From: JABCYV01 sp963729325
GTDB taxonomy: Bacteria > Acidobacteriota > Terriglobia > Terriglobales > Acidobacteriaceae
Assembly: GCA_963729325.1 (NCBI GenBank)
Contig: CAVSNS010000017.1
Coordinates: 1 to 64,000 of the forward strand
Direction of reading: 5' to 3'
DNA: 64,000 bases
Made by a program: the position numbers and the translations under genes. The first letter of the stretch is position 1. The number at the start of each line of letters is the position of its first letter. Below, piece by piece: positions 56,303 through 64,000 of the stretch. The notes below the pieces were generated by a model. The model was not told where the DNA came from. It made no database searches and worked only from the letters and a program-made list of their open reading frames with translations.

Positions 56303-56629
56303 CTATCTGCGTGCGCCCGCCGTTTCTTTCTTGGCAGCGCCGCTCAAGATGCCGAGGACTTCTTCTTCGCGCATGATCACGAAGTCTTCGTTATCAATCT
56401 TGATTTCGGTGCCGGCGTACTTGCCGAACAGGACGCGGTCGCCCTCTTTTACTGCCAGGGGGAATACCTTGCCCTCATCGTTGCTCTTGCCCCGGCCGAC
56501 GGAGATGACTTCGCCTTCCTGTGTCTTTTCTTTGGCAGTGTCGGGAATGATGATGCCGCCGCGGGTGGTTTCAGCTTCTTCGACCCGGCGCACCAGGAGA
56601 CGATCGTGCAGTGGGGTAAACTTTGCCAT
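56303..56629 (-). CDS. groES: Co-chaperonin GroES (Hsp10)
   Basis: A 108-residue co-chaperonin capping GroEL. Family blocks: FTPLHDRLLVRRVEEAETTR, GGIIIPDTAKEKTQEGEVIS with the mobile loop, VGRGKSNDEGKVFPLAVKEG, and DRVLFGKYAGTEIKIDNEDF. The C-terminal extension after VLGILSG (AAKKETAGARR) is a few residues longer than usual. The start at 56629 follows GAAAGGAGT. First gene of the operon. Confidence 0.97.
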   Translation of the reverse strand: MAKFTPLHDRLLVRRVEEAETTRGGIIIPDTAKEKTQEGEVISVGRGKSNDEGKVFPLAVKEGDRVLFGKYAGTEIKIDNEDFVIMREEEVLGILSGAAKKETAGARR

Positions 56630-56705
56630 ACGTGCAGACTCCTTTCGTTCGCTATCGGTTGAATTTTGGGTTAAATTGCAGAATAGTTATCTCTGCCTAG
56701 ACTTG

Positions 56706-56732
56706 TTAGCACTCTTTGCTTGCGAGTGCTAA
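56706..56732 (-). promoter_or_regulatory. CIRCE operator (HrcA binding site)
   Basis: A perfect TTAGCACTC - 9 bases - GAGTGCTAA palindrome lies between the groES promoter and the gene. CIRCE is bound by the HrcA repressor, giving heat-induced expression. No hrcA gene is in this window. Confidence 0.96.
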
Positions 56733-56761
56733 GTGTAGAGAATGGGGTGGTTGGTTGTCAA
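56732..56761 (-). promoter_or_regulatory. groES-groEL promoter
   Basis: Read on the minus strand, TTGACA (56761-56756) and TACACT (56737-56732) are 18 bp apart. The -10 box directly abuts the CIRCE palindrome, so HrcA binding would block the start site. Confidence 0.8.
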
Positions 56762-56873
56762 GGTTGATGTGCAGGGATCAGCTTAAGAGCCTTAGATTAA
56801 ATAGCTTACGGAATTGCTGGAAGCATCCATGAAAACCTCAGGGCCTTCGGTTGGCGGTCGATGATAACAATTC

Positions 56874-57278
56874 ATGTTTGGCGTGGCCTTTGTCCAAGGC
56901 GTTCGAGCGCAGGAGGACACGGCAAAGCTAAGCTTCCTGGTTATCCGCGACTACAGTGGCAAGCCGGTGCGCAACGCCAGCGTGGTGATGCATCCGGTGA
57001 AGAAAAATGGGAAACAAGGACGTGGGGGTTTCGAGCTCAAAACCGATGCAGATGGCAAGGCAAGTTTCGAGGGAGTTCCTTATGGTCCGCTGCGGGTCCA
57101 AGTGCTCGCGGACGGATTCCAGACTTTCGGCGATGACTATGACATCGAGCAGCCGGCCATGGAAATCACCATCAAAATGAAGCGGCCGTCGGGACAGTAT
57201 TCCGTGTACGAAGATCATTCGAACGATAAGGATAAAGACAAGAAGGACGAGAAGAAACAACCGCCGGATCCCAAGTGA
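56874..57278 (+). CDS. Secreted carboxypeptidase-regulatory-like (beta-sandwich) protein
   Basis: About 134 residues. The domain reads KLSFLVIRDYSGKPVRNASV, VMHPVKKNGKQGRGGFELKT, DADGKASFEGVPYGPLRVQV, LADGFQTFGDDYDIEQP, and a Lys/Asp-rich tail (NDKDKDKKDEKKQPPDPK). This is the CarboxypepD_reg-like fold. The start at 56874 leaves only MFGVAFVQGVRAQ as signal. In another frame just upstream, MITI precedes it, and a small indel near 56872 would give MITIMFGVAFVQGVRAQ. The signal peptide is probably damaged by a frame break. Confidence 0.7.
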   Translation: MFGVAFVQGVRAQEDTAKLSFLVIRDYSGKPVRNASVVMHPVKKNGKQGRGGFELKTDADGKASFEGVPYGPLRVQVLADGFQTFGDDYDIEQPAMEITIKMKRPSGQYSVYEDHSNDKDKDKKDEKKQPPDPK

Positions 57279-57320
57279 GACCGATTGGCGGATCGTCCGA
57301 TTGTAGAATTCGGATTTTCT

Positions 57321-57701
57321 ATGAACTACCTGCTCAAGACCGAACCTTCTGTGTACTCCTTTGCTGACCTGCAGCGCGACAAAACCACAACCTGGGACGG
57401 CGTATCGAACCCAGTTGCGCTGAAACACCTGCGCGCGATGAAAGCCGGCGATCAGCTGGTGATTTACCACACTGGCGATGACAAGAGCGCGGTGGGAACC
57501 GCATCCGTGGTTTCCGTCGAGGCGTCTGATCCAAAAAATCCCCAGGTGAAGATCAAAGTTGGGAAAGAGCTGGCCAAGCCGATCACGCTGGCGGAAGTCA
57601 AAGCTAACAAGCTCTTCGCGGATTCTCCTTTGGTGCGGCAGGGACGGTTGAGCGTGGTGCCGTTAGCGGCGGCGCAATACAAGTTCTTGACCGGGGAGTG
57701 A
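57321..57701 (+). CDS. EVE-domain protein
   Basis: A 126-residue stand-alone EVE domain (PUA-like fold, thymocyte nuclear protein 1 type). Signatures: MNYLLKTEPSVYSFADLQRD, TTTWDGVSNPVALKHLRAMK, AGDQLVIYHTGDDKSAVGTA, SPLVRQGRLSVVPLAAAQ. EVE domains are thought to recognise modified bases in DNA or RNA. The ATG at 57321 is chosen because the family starts at this residue; the frame extends further upstream. Confidence 0.9.
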   Translation: MNYLLKTEPSVYSFADLQRDKTTTWDGVSNPVALKHLRAMKAGDQLVIYHTGDDKSAVGTASVVSVEASDPKNPQVKIKVGKELAKPITLAEVKANKLFADSPLVRQGRLSVVPLAAAQYKFLTGE

Positions 57702-57753
57702 CGGAGTCCCACCCCTGCGCAAGGAACGCGCGAGAGTGGGAACCCTCATGGTT

Positions 57754-58238
57754 TCACATTCGCACTCGGTGTTCAGTGCGGAGAGTGATCGCCAGTCCTT
57801 TTCCGCGACCCGATCGGCTTCTGGTTCCAACGGGTTTCATGGAAACCACCTGGTAGTCTCGCGTTTTTCGGTCTCCTTCGGGCACTTTGAGACTGAAGAG
57901 TGTCCTTCTTGATCTTAAATATCGCTTCCTGGCCGACTGGTAAAATCACCGGATGCTTTCCATCCTTGGGGCGAATGTGGTACTCCATCTCGTCCGTGCG
58001 AATCAGATACTGAGGGCATAGCTTCTCATCTGAGTTCACATGCTGAACGCCTACCGATGCCCAGATACTGCCTAGGCCGGTGACTCCTCTTTCCCTGGCG
58101 CCACAAGGCACAGCTTCCATTCTCTCAATCATTGCTCGGTCGGACTGCTTTTTCTTGTGCTTGTCGCCTGCTCCCGAAGGAATTGCCACAACCAGGACGA
58201 GCGCTGCAACGTGAGACTAATGAAGTCTTGATTTTCAT
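57754..58238 (-). CDS. Conserved secreted hypothetical protein, two frame breaks
   Basis: The start is ATG 58238 (GGAGG upstream), MKIKTSLVS. The frame breaks at about 58210 and resumes as HVAALVLVVAIPSGAGDKHK, completing a signal peptide. The core is AVPCGARERGVTGLGSIWAS, VGVQHVNSDEKLCPQYLIRT, DEMEYHIRPKDGKHPVILPV, GQEAIFKIKKDTL. A second break near 57897 is followed by SLKVPEGDRKTRDYQVVSM in the other frame and a stop at 57754. The core pattern (HVNSxEKLCPQY..DxxxYxIRPxD.KHPVxLPVG) is one I associate with acidobacterial secreted proteins of unknown role. Confidence 0.66.
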
Positions 58239-58389
58239 CACGCCTCCGCTTTGAAGACCTCCACCGTAAGTTCTCGCGTGGACAAGACGGGCGCGGAATC
58301 GAACGCCGACTGTATCCTTGAGAGAAGAGCCAGCCGCGGATTGAAGACCGATGGCATGGTCTTCAATCCGGACCGGCGGTTAGCGCGAA

Positions 58390-59582
58390 CTACTGCTTCT
58401 GCTTTGACTTCGGATCGAGATTCGAGCTCTTACGGGTCGGGCTGCTATTTTTTAACTGCTGCACCGACTGCATGAAAGCCTGCGGATTTTCCTTCAACTC
58501 CTCCTGCACACCAGGATGGGCTTGCAGGTACTGTTGAAGCTCCGGATGGTTTTCCATGTACTCCTTGTTGTTGACCAACGACGGATCTTTGGAAAGTTGC
58601 TGGTCAATCTTGGAGTGGTCACCAAGGAAATCACCAAATTTCGTCAGTTCCGCGACGGTGGTATCGTGATCGAGGCCCCCGCGCCGGTCAAGGCGATCCT
58701 CGTGCTGGTCAAAGCGCTGTTCTTGCCGCATGAAGGCGTTCGGGTTTTCCCTGATTTCCTCCCGAACTTCAGGATGCTGCTCCAAATACTCTTGCAGCGC
58801 AGGATGACTCTTCACGAATTCTCTATCATCCACCAACGATGGGTTCTTGCGCACCTGCTCAGCGATTTCACGATGGCTGTCCATGAATTGATCGAAACTG
58901 GCGAGCTGCCGGCGAGTGGTGTCGCGGTCGCGATCGTCCTCGCGCCGGTCAAAGCGCTGTTCTTGCCGCATGAAGGCATTGGGGTTTTCCCGGATCTCCT
59001 CCCGGACTCCAGGGTGCTGCTCCAAATACTTTTGCCAACGCAGGGATGATTCTTCACGAATTCTCGATCATCCACGAACGAAGGGTTCTTGCGCACCTGC
59101 TCGGCGATTTCCTGATGGCTGTCCATGAATTGGTCGAAGCTGGCGAGCTGCCGGCGGGTGGTGTCGCGGTCGCGATCGCGGTCACGATCGTCCTCGCGCC
59201 GATCAAAGCGCTGTTCTTGCCGCATGAAGGCGTTCGGGTTTTCCCTGATCTCTTCCCGAACTTCAGGATGCTGCTGCAAATACTCCTGCAGCGCGGGATG
59301 CTTTTCGACGAACTCTTCGTTGTTCACCAGCGAAGGATCCCGGTGAACTTGTTCGGCGACCTCGGGATGACGATCCATGAATTGATCGAAACTGGCCAGC
59401 TCCCAACGCCTGGTGTCATTGTCCCGCGGCATTGCCTGAGTATTGTCCTGAGACTGAGGCGGCATGGCCTGTGGATTCTGGGGCGGCATATTCTGGGCGT
59501 TTGCCGAAGCACCGAGCCAGAACACAACTACCAGAGCCAATAGTGGCAGCGAGTACTTGAAATACAAGCGTCTATGTTTCAT
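58390..59582 (-). CDS. Secreted protein of four tandem 80-residue modules, one frame break
   Basis: The start is ATG 59582; signal LPLLALVVVFWLGASANAQ. After a Pro/Gln/Met-rich linker come four modules of about 80 residues, each reading LASFDQFMD.H.E(I/V)AEQV, then PSLV...EFV..HPALQEYL, (E/Q)QHPEVREEIRENPNAF, MRQEQRFDRREDDRDRD. Module 4 is more diverged (LTKFGDFLGDHSKIDQQL ... AHPGVQEELKENPQAF). Module 2 contains a break near 59037. Each module is mostly helical with a charged linker. DNA identity between modules 1-3 is high, so the array is recent or kept uniform by recombination. No known fold was recognised. Confidence 0.8.
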
Positions 59583-59905
59583 AGGTGCTGTAGCCTCCTG
59601 AGGCCTGGTAGGTGCAAGCCCTATGCCATAGACCTTGGAAAATCACCCATCTCACTAGGCCTGAAAGGCTTGCGAGGAACATGATGCCCGATCGTTCTTT
59701 GTATTGGAGGAAGAATCGACACTGCTTGCGGAAAATCGCTATACATTGTTGCCCCTAGGAGATTGACCGTAGGAAAGTTCTTCAGACAACGATAACGACA
59801 GACCTAGCATCGTCAGCGTTTCGATTGCTGGCGCGACAATCGGACAGTATCAGTTAGCACGAGGGACGCGGTGAACTGGTGCGTTCGAATCCTTCTCCTG
59901 ACTTC
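59583..59905. other. Intergenic interval
   Basis: This 323-bp stretch lies upstream of the modular secreted protein (minus strand) and beyond the 3' end of a ligase remnant. It holds no supported gene. The promoter of the modular protein should lie here; I see no clear consensus. Confidence 0.4.
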
Positions 59906-60079
59906 CTAGAGCACCATGATTTTCAATTCGCGGCGCAGAATCTTGCCAGATGATGTCCTTGGGACGGCATCCACGAAGCGAATCTCGCGCGGTTGCTTGT
60001 GATGGGCAAAGCGACGGCACGAATCGAGAATGACATCGTGGACAAAACGCCCATGCGGATCCGCGTGGAGGCGCGTTCT
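59906..60079 (-). pseudogene. Remnant of an acyl-CoA synthetase (AMP-binding enzyme) C-terminus
   Basis: A 57-codon fragment reading HADPHGRFVHDVILDSCRRF, AHHKQPREIRFVDAVPRTSS, GKILRRELKIMVL. The PRTSSGKILRREL end carries the invariant catalytic Lys of acyl/aryl-CoA synthetases. The other ~450 residues of such an enzyme are absent: upstream sequence gives way to the glutaredoxin gene at 60144. It is a truncated relic, probably left by a deletion. Confidence 0.8.
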
Positions 60080-60143
60080 ATGCATGCAGCTGCCGATTGT
60101 AGCGGAACCGGGGCAATTTGGCGCCGTCACGCCTGGGAAAATT

Positions 60144-60389
60144 CTAGCTGACGAGCTTGCGCAGGAATTCCTGCTCATCCATGCGGTACTTGAAGGCTTT
60201 GTGGCCGTCGATGAAGACCACGGGAACTTCGTCAGTGAAGCGATGACGCAACTCGTCGTCGCCGTCAACGTCCACCTCGCGCCAAATGAAGCCGCCTCGA
60301 CGCTGTAACTTGCTGAGCGTCTCCTTGATGATTTCGCACAAATGACAGCCTTTGCGCGAATAAACGACCACTTGGCGGGGCTCCACCAT
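60144..60389 (-). CDS. Glutaredoxin-family thiol protein
   Basis: An 81-residue thioredoxin-fold protein: VVVYSRKGCHLCEIIKETLS with a CxxC active site (CHLC), a following beta strand (FIWREVDVDGDDELRHRF), and the cis-Pro segment EVPVVFIDGHKAF. This matches the glutaredoxin-like DUF836 group, which may be redox-active with glutathione or other thiols. The start at 60389 (ATG) has no strong ribosome site. Confidence 0.85.
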   Translation of the reverse strand: MVEPRQVVVYSRKGCHLCEIIKETLSKLQRRGGFIWREVDVDGDDELRHRFTDEVPVVFIDGHKAFKYRMDEQEFLRKLVS

Positions 60390-60482
60390 GGGCGGAGTTT
60401 AGCAGGTTTAGCAAGTTGGGCAAAGACCGGCGAGATTTAGCGGTTAGAGGCCGCGCAGGCGCGAGTCGATTACAATCCCTGC

Positions 60483-61226
60483 ATGAACCGAAGCAGTCGT
60501 AGGTTGTCGGGCAAGGCTGTCCTGATCACCGGGGGCGCGCGGCGGTTGGGCCGGGCGATCGCCTTGGCGATGGCCGAAGCGGGTGCGGACGTCGCGATTA
60601 CTTTTCGAAATTCCAGTCGCGAAGCTCAGCACACTGTTATCGACCTCAGCAGCTTCGGAGTACGGTCGGTGGCGCTGCGTTGCGATGTGACCGACGCAAA
60701 GAGCGTCAAAGCCGCAGTCAACGAAACAGCGAAAGAACTGGGCGGCATCGACATTCTGGTTAATAACGCCGCCAACTACGAGACGGCAGAATTTGAGAAG
60801 CTGACTCTGCGGCAATGGGACGCAATTTTTGCTTCAAACACTCGTGGGCCATTTCTGGTGTCCCAAACAGCTCTGAAATGGCTGCGCGAGCGGAAGGGAA
60901 AAATTATCAACATGGGTTCACTGGGAGGACTGCGTCCCTGGGCCAGCCACGCCCATTACTGTTCCTCCAAAGCAGCGGTACACATGTTGACCAAGGTGAT
61001 GGCGAAGGCTTTGGCGCCCGAGATCGCCGTCAACTGTGTGGCGCCAGGGATGATCGATTTGGGGGAAAAGTCGGCGGCTGCGTTTATGAGGCGCATGGCC
61101 AAGCAGACTCCAATGCGGCGTAATGGGAAAGGTGAGGAAATCGCTGAAGCCGTATTTTTCTTTGCCACCGCTCCACAGTTCATCACCGGACAGATCCTGG
61201 CCGTCGATGGCGGGTTGGGACTGTAG
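60483..61226 (+). CDS. Short-chain dehydrogenase/reductase (pteridine reductase/FabG-like)
   Basis: A 247-residue NADPH-dependent SDR. The cofactor motif is AVLITGGARRLGRAIALAMA. The NNAA motif is ILVNNAANYETAEF. The catalytic residues are Ser in INMGSLGGLRPWA, and Tyr and Lys in HYCSSKAAVHML. The C-terminus is FITGQILAVDGGLGL. TGGARRLG is typical of the FolM/pteridine reductase branch, so dihydropteridine or 3-oxoacyl substrates are both possible. It is divergent from the glutaredoxin gene. Confidence 0.9.
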   Translation: MNRSSRRLSGKAVLITGGARRLGRAIALAMAEAGADVAITFRNSSREAQHTVIDLSSFGVRSVALRCDVTDAKSVKAAVNETAKELGGIDILVNNAANYETAEFEKLTLRQWDAIFASNTRGPFLVSQTALKWLRERKGKIINMGSLGGLRPWASHAHYCSSKAAVHMLTKVMAKALAPEIAVNCVAPGMIDLGEKSAAAFMRRMAKQTPMRRNGKGEEIAEAVFFFATAPQFITGQILAVDGGLGL

Positions 61227-61383
61227 CAGGATCTGTCCACTCAGGCTTCCGCAGTCGTAAATTAATGATCTGATTTCATCTCAGAGACGCGGTTTGTCAG
61301 AAATCCGCGACGTTAGCCGCATTTGTCATGTCTCAGCGTTTGCTATATGGTGACCAGTCTTAACGACTATTTGGGCCAGGACC

Positions 61384-62001
61384 ATGAACACACTGCTTTG
61401 CTCAATTCTGTTGCTTAGCTCTGTAGTAGCCGCGGCCCAAGTCAGACCGGAAGGCGGGGGGCACGAGATTCAGCTTTGGACCGGCGGAGGCCATTCAGTT
61501 TCCGGCGGTGTACCAAGCTCAGAGGTCTGGAACCTGGGCTTCCGCTATGGCTGGATTCTGACCCGGCCGCATGGTCCTGGTTTCTTGAGTGGAAGGTTAG
61601 AGTACGCCGTAGATGCAGTGCCCGTTTTTATGGTTTTTCAACGGGCTAACACCGCTTACGGCGTCGGCTTCAATCCGCTGAATCTGAAGTGGGACTTCGC
61701 TACTCGCGGAAGCGTTGTTCCTTATTTCGAACTCAGTGGCGGGGCATTGTTTACCAATCACGATGTTCCGGCGGGAACGAACACCGTGAATTTCACCCCG
61801 AGTGCGGCCCTGGGGACGCATTTTCTTGGGGAAAAGTATAACTGGAGCATAGAAGTGCGTTACCTGCACATCTCGAACGCGGGCCTGGTAAGGGCGAATC
61901 CTGGCCTCAACACGGTGCAGGTGCGGTTGGGAATCGGCAGGTTTTTTCCCGTTCACCACGTAGATGTACACCGGTCCGGAACCAGCCAGGTCCAACGGTA
62001 A
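61384..62001 (+). CDS. Lipid A 3-O-deacylase (PagL-like) outer-membrane protein
   Basis: A 205-residue exported beta-barrel protein (signal: LCSILLLSSVVAAAQ). Alternating hydrophobic strands are seen throughout (SEVWNLGFRYGWILT, FLSGRLEYAVDAVPV, VVPYFELSGGALFTN). The C-terminal part YNWSIEVRYLHISNAGLVRA, NPGLNTVQVRLGIGRFF matches the PagL/acyloxyacyl hydrolase active site (His-Ser pair in LHISNAG). It would remove the 3-O acyl chain from lipid A in the outer membrane. The start at 61384 gives the signal peptide directly. Confidence 0.8.
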   Translation: MNTLLCSILLLSSVVAAAQVRPEGGGHEIQLWTGGGHSVSGGVPSSEVWNLGFRYGWILTRPHGPGFLSGRLEYAVDAVPVFMVFQRANTAYGVGFNPLNLKWDFATRGSVVPYFELSGGALFTNHDVPAGTNTVNFTPSAALGTHFLGEKYNWSIEVRYLHISNAGLVRANPGLNTVQVRLGIGRFFPVHHVDVHRSGTSQVQR

Positions 62002-62072
62002 TTGCCGGAAAATCAATTCCGGGATTTGATCGAAGTTGCGCGCTTACAACACCCCCGATATCCTTCTCGCTT

Positions 62073-63497
62073 ATGGCAACGCTCGTGGAGTGCGTCCCTA
62101 ATTTCTCTGAAGGCCGCGATAAGTCGAAAGTAGACGCCATTGTCGAGGCCATGAAGATCGGTGGCGTGTACTTGCTCGACCGCGAGATGGACGCTGACCA
62201 TAACCGCTGCGTGATCACGCTGGTGGGCGAAAGGGAATCGATCCAAGAGGCGGCTATTCGCGGCGTGGGCAAAGCTGCCGAATTGATTGACCTCAATCAG
62301 CATCAGGGTGCGCATCCCCGAATGGGGGCGGCCGATGTGGTTCCGTTCATTCCCATTGAAGGCGTGACCATTGAGGATTGTGTGACCATGGCTCGCAATG
62401 TCGGCGAGCAAATATGGAAGCGTTATCAGATCCCCGTTTATCTTTATGAAGCGGCGGCGACTTCGCCCGAGCGGACGAATCTGGAGAATATTCGTCGCGG
62501 CCAGTTCGAGGGCATCCGAGCAGAAATCGCAACCAACCCGGCGCGTAAGCCTGACTTTGGCGAGCTGCGGGTCCATCCGACGGCTGGGGCTACGGTGGTA
62601 GGCGCGCGAAAGTTCCTGATCGCATACAACGTGTTCCTAAATACGCCGGATGTCGACATCGCAAAAAAGGTCGCCAAGGCCGTGCGGTTTTCGACCGGCG
62701 GAATGCGCTTCGTCAAGGGCGCCGGATTTCTGGTCCGCGGACTGGCTCAGGTTTCCATGAACCTGACGGATTTTGAGCAGACGCCTATTCATCGCGTTTT
62801 CGAGTTGGTGAAGCGGGAGGCCGCTCGCTACGGCGTATTCCCCGTGAGCAGCGAAATCGTAGGACTGATTCCGAAGAAGGCGCTGGAAGCGGCGGCGGAG
62901 TGGTTCCTGCAGGTGGAGAATTTCGACTCGTCTTTAATTCTTGAAAACCGACTAAGTGCCGTGATGAGTGGGAAGATGGCGGTCGGCGGCTTAAGAGCCG
63001 GAGTCGAGCCGTTCGTCGAGCAACTGGCCGCGCCTACGGCGACTCCGGGGGGCGGCAGCGCCGCGGCGGCAAGCGGGGCCATGGCGGCAGGGCTAGCCAC
63101 AATGGTGGCCTCGATGTCGCGCGGTAAGAAGGCCTATGTCCAGCATGAGCGTGAGCTAAGCGAGGCCATTGGCCGGCTTGCGCAAATCCGCGAAGACTTG
63201 AAGGCGGCAATCGACGCCGATGCGGAGTCGTACAACGCGGTCATGAAGGCTTACAAGCAAGCCAAAGATGCCGCCAACGGAGACGGCATCATTCACGCGG
63301 CGCTAAAACAGGCTACCAGCGTGCCTTTGGGCGTGGCCGAGCGGGCAAGAGAAGTGGCGAGCATCGCGGAGAAGCTCAAGCCGATTACGAATCCCAACAT
63401 GAAATCCGACCTCACGACTGCAGTCGCGCTGGCCCGGGCTGCTGTCGAAGGCGCTTTGGCGAATGTCGAAATCAATCTGGAGTCGCATGAAAGATGA
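62073..63497 (+). CDS. ftcD: Bifunctional formiminotransferase-cyclodeaminase
   Basis: A 474-residue fusion. Residues 1-290 are glutamate formiminotransferase (MATLVECVPNFSEGRDKSKV, HQGAHPRMGAADVVPFIPIE, the NLTDFEQTPIHRVFELVKRE segment). Residues 310-474 are formimino-THF cyclodeaminase (EQLAAPTATPGGGSAAAASG, AMAAGLATMVASMS). It transfers the formimino group from formiminoglutamate to tetrahydrofolate and releases ammonia, at the end of histidine degradation. No other hut genes are in the window. The length and fusion order match the family. Confidence 0.95.
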   Translation: MATLVECVPNFSEGRDKSKVDAIVEAMKIGGVYLLDREMDADHNRCVITLVGERESIQEAAIRGVGKAAELIDLNQHQGAHPRMGAADVVPFIPIEGVTIEDCVTMARNVGEQIWKRYQIPVYLYEAAATSPERTNLENIRRGQFEGIRAEIATNPARKPDFGELRVHPTAGATVVGARKFLIAYNVFLNTPDVDIAKKVAKAVRFSTGGMRFVKGAGFLVRGLAQVSMNLTDFEQTPIHRVFELVKREAARYGVFPVSSEIVGLIPKKALEAAAEWFLQVENFDSSLILENRLSAVMSGKMAVGGLRAGVEPFVEQLAAPTATPGGGSAAAASGAMAAGLATMVASMSRGKKAYVQHERELSEAIGRLAQIREDLKAAIDADAESYNAVMKAYKQAKDAANGDGIIHAALKQATSVPLGVAERAREVASIAEKLKPITNPNMKSDLTTAVALARAAVEGALANVEINLESHER

Positions 63498-63572
63498 GGC
63501 ATTTGCGGCGGAAACGCGGAAAAGGGCAGAGGCCATCAAGCTATAATCTCGTTTGCTTGGTATCTTCGCATA

Positions 63573-63719
63573 ATGACGATCCCATTGAACCGGAGCTCGA
63601 ACAGCAATCAAGAGCCCACGAAGACTGGTCCTAGTACTTCCGCTACTACTCCCGTAGCCTTGGCGTTGGCATACAATTACCTCACAACAGTTGACTGGAA
63701 GAATGCTGCCAGCATCTAA
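63573..63719 (+). CDS. Possible small protein
   Basis: A 48-codon frame from ATG 63573 (MTIPLNRSSNSNQEPTKTGP, ending ALAYNYLTTVDWKNAASI). The ribosome site is weak and no family is recognised. It lies between ftcD and a secreted protein. It could be chance. Confidence 0.3.
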   Translation: MTIPLNRSSNSNQEPTKTGPSTSATTPVALALAYNYLTTVDWKNAASI

Positions 63720-63740
63720 CTACGCATATTTCCCGAGGCT

Positions 63741-64000
63741 ATGATGAAAACAGTCAGAGGCAGTCTTTGTGTTTTGGTGTTGTTGAGCGCGGCGGCATGG
63801 GCCATCCCGCTGGGCAGCTCGGCGCGTACCGTGATTCCTTCCGATGTGCAGCAGATCATCTCTGTGGACTATCGCGCGCTAAAGAATTCAGACACCGCGA
63901 TGGCCCTGAAGGATCAGGTCCTGCCACCGAGCCTTAAGGAATTTGAGGTTGCGCTGAAGGGCGTGGGCATCGATCCGGACAAAGACGTCGAGCAGCTTAC
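63741..64000 (+). CDS. Secreted protein, cut by the window end
   Basis: The N-terminal 86 residues of an exported protein. A signal peptide (GSLCVLVLLSAAAWAIPLGS) is followed by SARTVIPSDVQQIISVDYRA, LKNSDTAMALKDQVLPPSLK and EFEVALKGVGIDPDKDVEQL. The opening (VIPSDVQQIISVDYR) is one I associate with acidobacterial secreted proteins of unknown function. The stop is beyond the window. Confidence 0.65.
   Translation, partial: MMKTVRGSLCVLVLLSAAAWAIPLGSSARTVIPSDVQQIISVDYRALKNSDTAMALKDQVLPPSLKEFEVALKGVGIDPDKDVEQL

Noticed and set aside
58390..59582. Regularly spaced repeats resembling a CRISPR or satellite array
   Set aside because: The period is about 240 bp and the repeats are in-frame protein modules, not short repeats with unique spacers.

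Overview
The window looks like chromosomal DNA of an acidobacterium (Acidobacteriota, Koribacter/Terriglobia-like). This is inferred from gene content: a DUF3300-DUF2950 pair, a Ser/Thr kinase with TolB-like and TPR regions, many small secreted proteins of types I associate with this phylum, a fused formiminotransferase-cyclodeaminase, and frequent intergenic hairpin repeats. No rRNA, CRISPR array or prophage was seen. One tRNA (Arg, CCT) is present.

Layout. 1-4.8 kb is an insertion-sequence cluster: a DDE element (36-1673), then an IS1182-like element (1876-4633) that itself carries a nested IS481-like element (3261-4500). The IS1182-like element splits a small receiver-domain gene whose two halves lie on either side. 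4.9-9.8 kb holds secreted proteins, a metallothionein, the DUF3300/DUF2950 pair, a potassium channel-like protein and an aldo/keto reductase. 9.9-14.5 kb is a redox cluster: multicopper oxidase, broken secreted PPC/DUF296 protein, di-heme cytochrome c peroxidase, fibronectin III-like protein. A second, nearly identical IS1182-like copy lies at 14.55-16.06 kb. 16.1-20 kb has an MBL-fold hydrolase, a DUF4136 protein and a 423-bp tandem duplication of an intergenic region. 20-26.6 kb is an ECF sigma factor followed by a complete RND efflux system. 27.2-28.6 kb has the tRNA and a second IS481-like element. 29-42 kb is a mixed region: haloperoxidase-like hydrolase, DUF202/DUF302, a two-domain secreted zincin-like protein facing a TetR regulator, ACT protein, cupin, kinase, epoxide hydrolase-like protein, cysteine synthase, pirin and YceI. 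42.7-48.2 kb is a formate dehydrogenase-N operon (alpha, beta, gamma, FdhE). Its catalytic subunit carries an in-frame TGA followed by a bacterial SECIS hairpin, so it is read as a selenoprotein. 48-54 kb is repeat-rich accessory DNA. 54.4-56.8 kb is groES-groEL under a perfect CIRCE operator. 57-64 kb carries an EVE-domain protein, a secreted protein of four tandem 80-residue modules, glutaredoxin, an SDR, a PagL-like lipid A deacylase, FTCD and the start of another secreted protein.

How the genes work together. The fdh operon should couple periplasmic formate oxidation to the membrane quinone pool. The RND, membrane-fusion and outer-membrane genes form one tripartite exporter next to an ECF sigma factor. 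groES-groEL is the heat-shock chaperonin under HrcA-type control.

Caution. About 25 single-base frame breaks occur in otherwise well conserved genes (RND operon, fdhA, fdhE, cysK, pirin, hydrolases). Most look like one extra base in a run of two or three identical bases. This pattern suggests consensus sequencing errors more than gene decay. Such genes are listed at full natural extent with the breaks noted. Family assignments come from reading motifs by eye; no database search was run.
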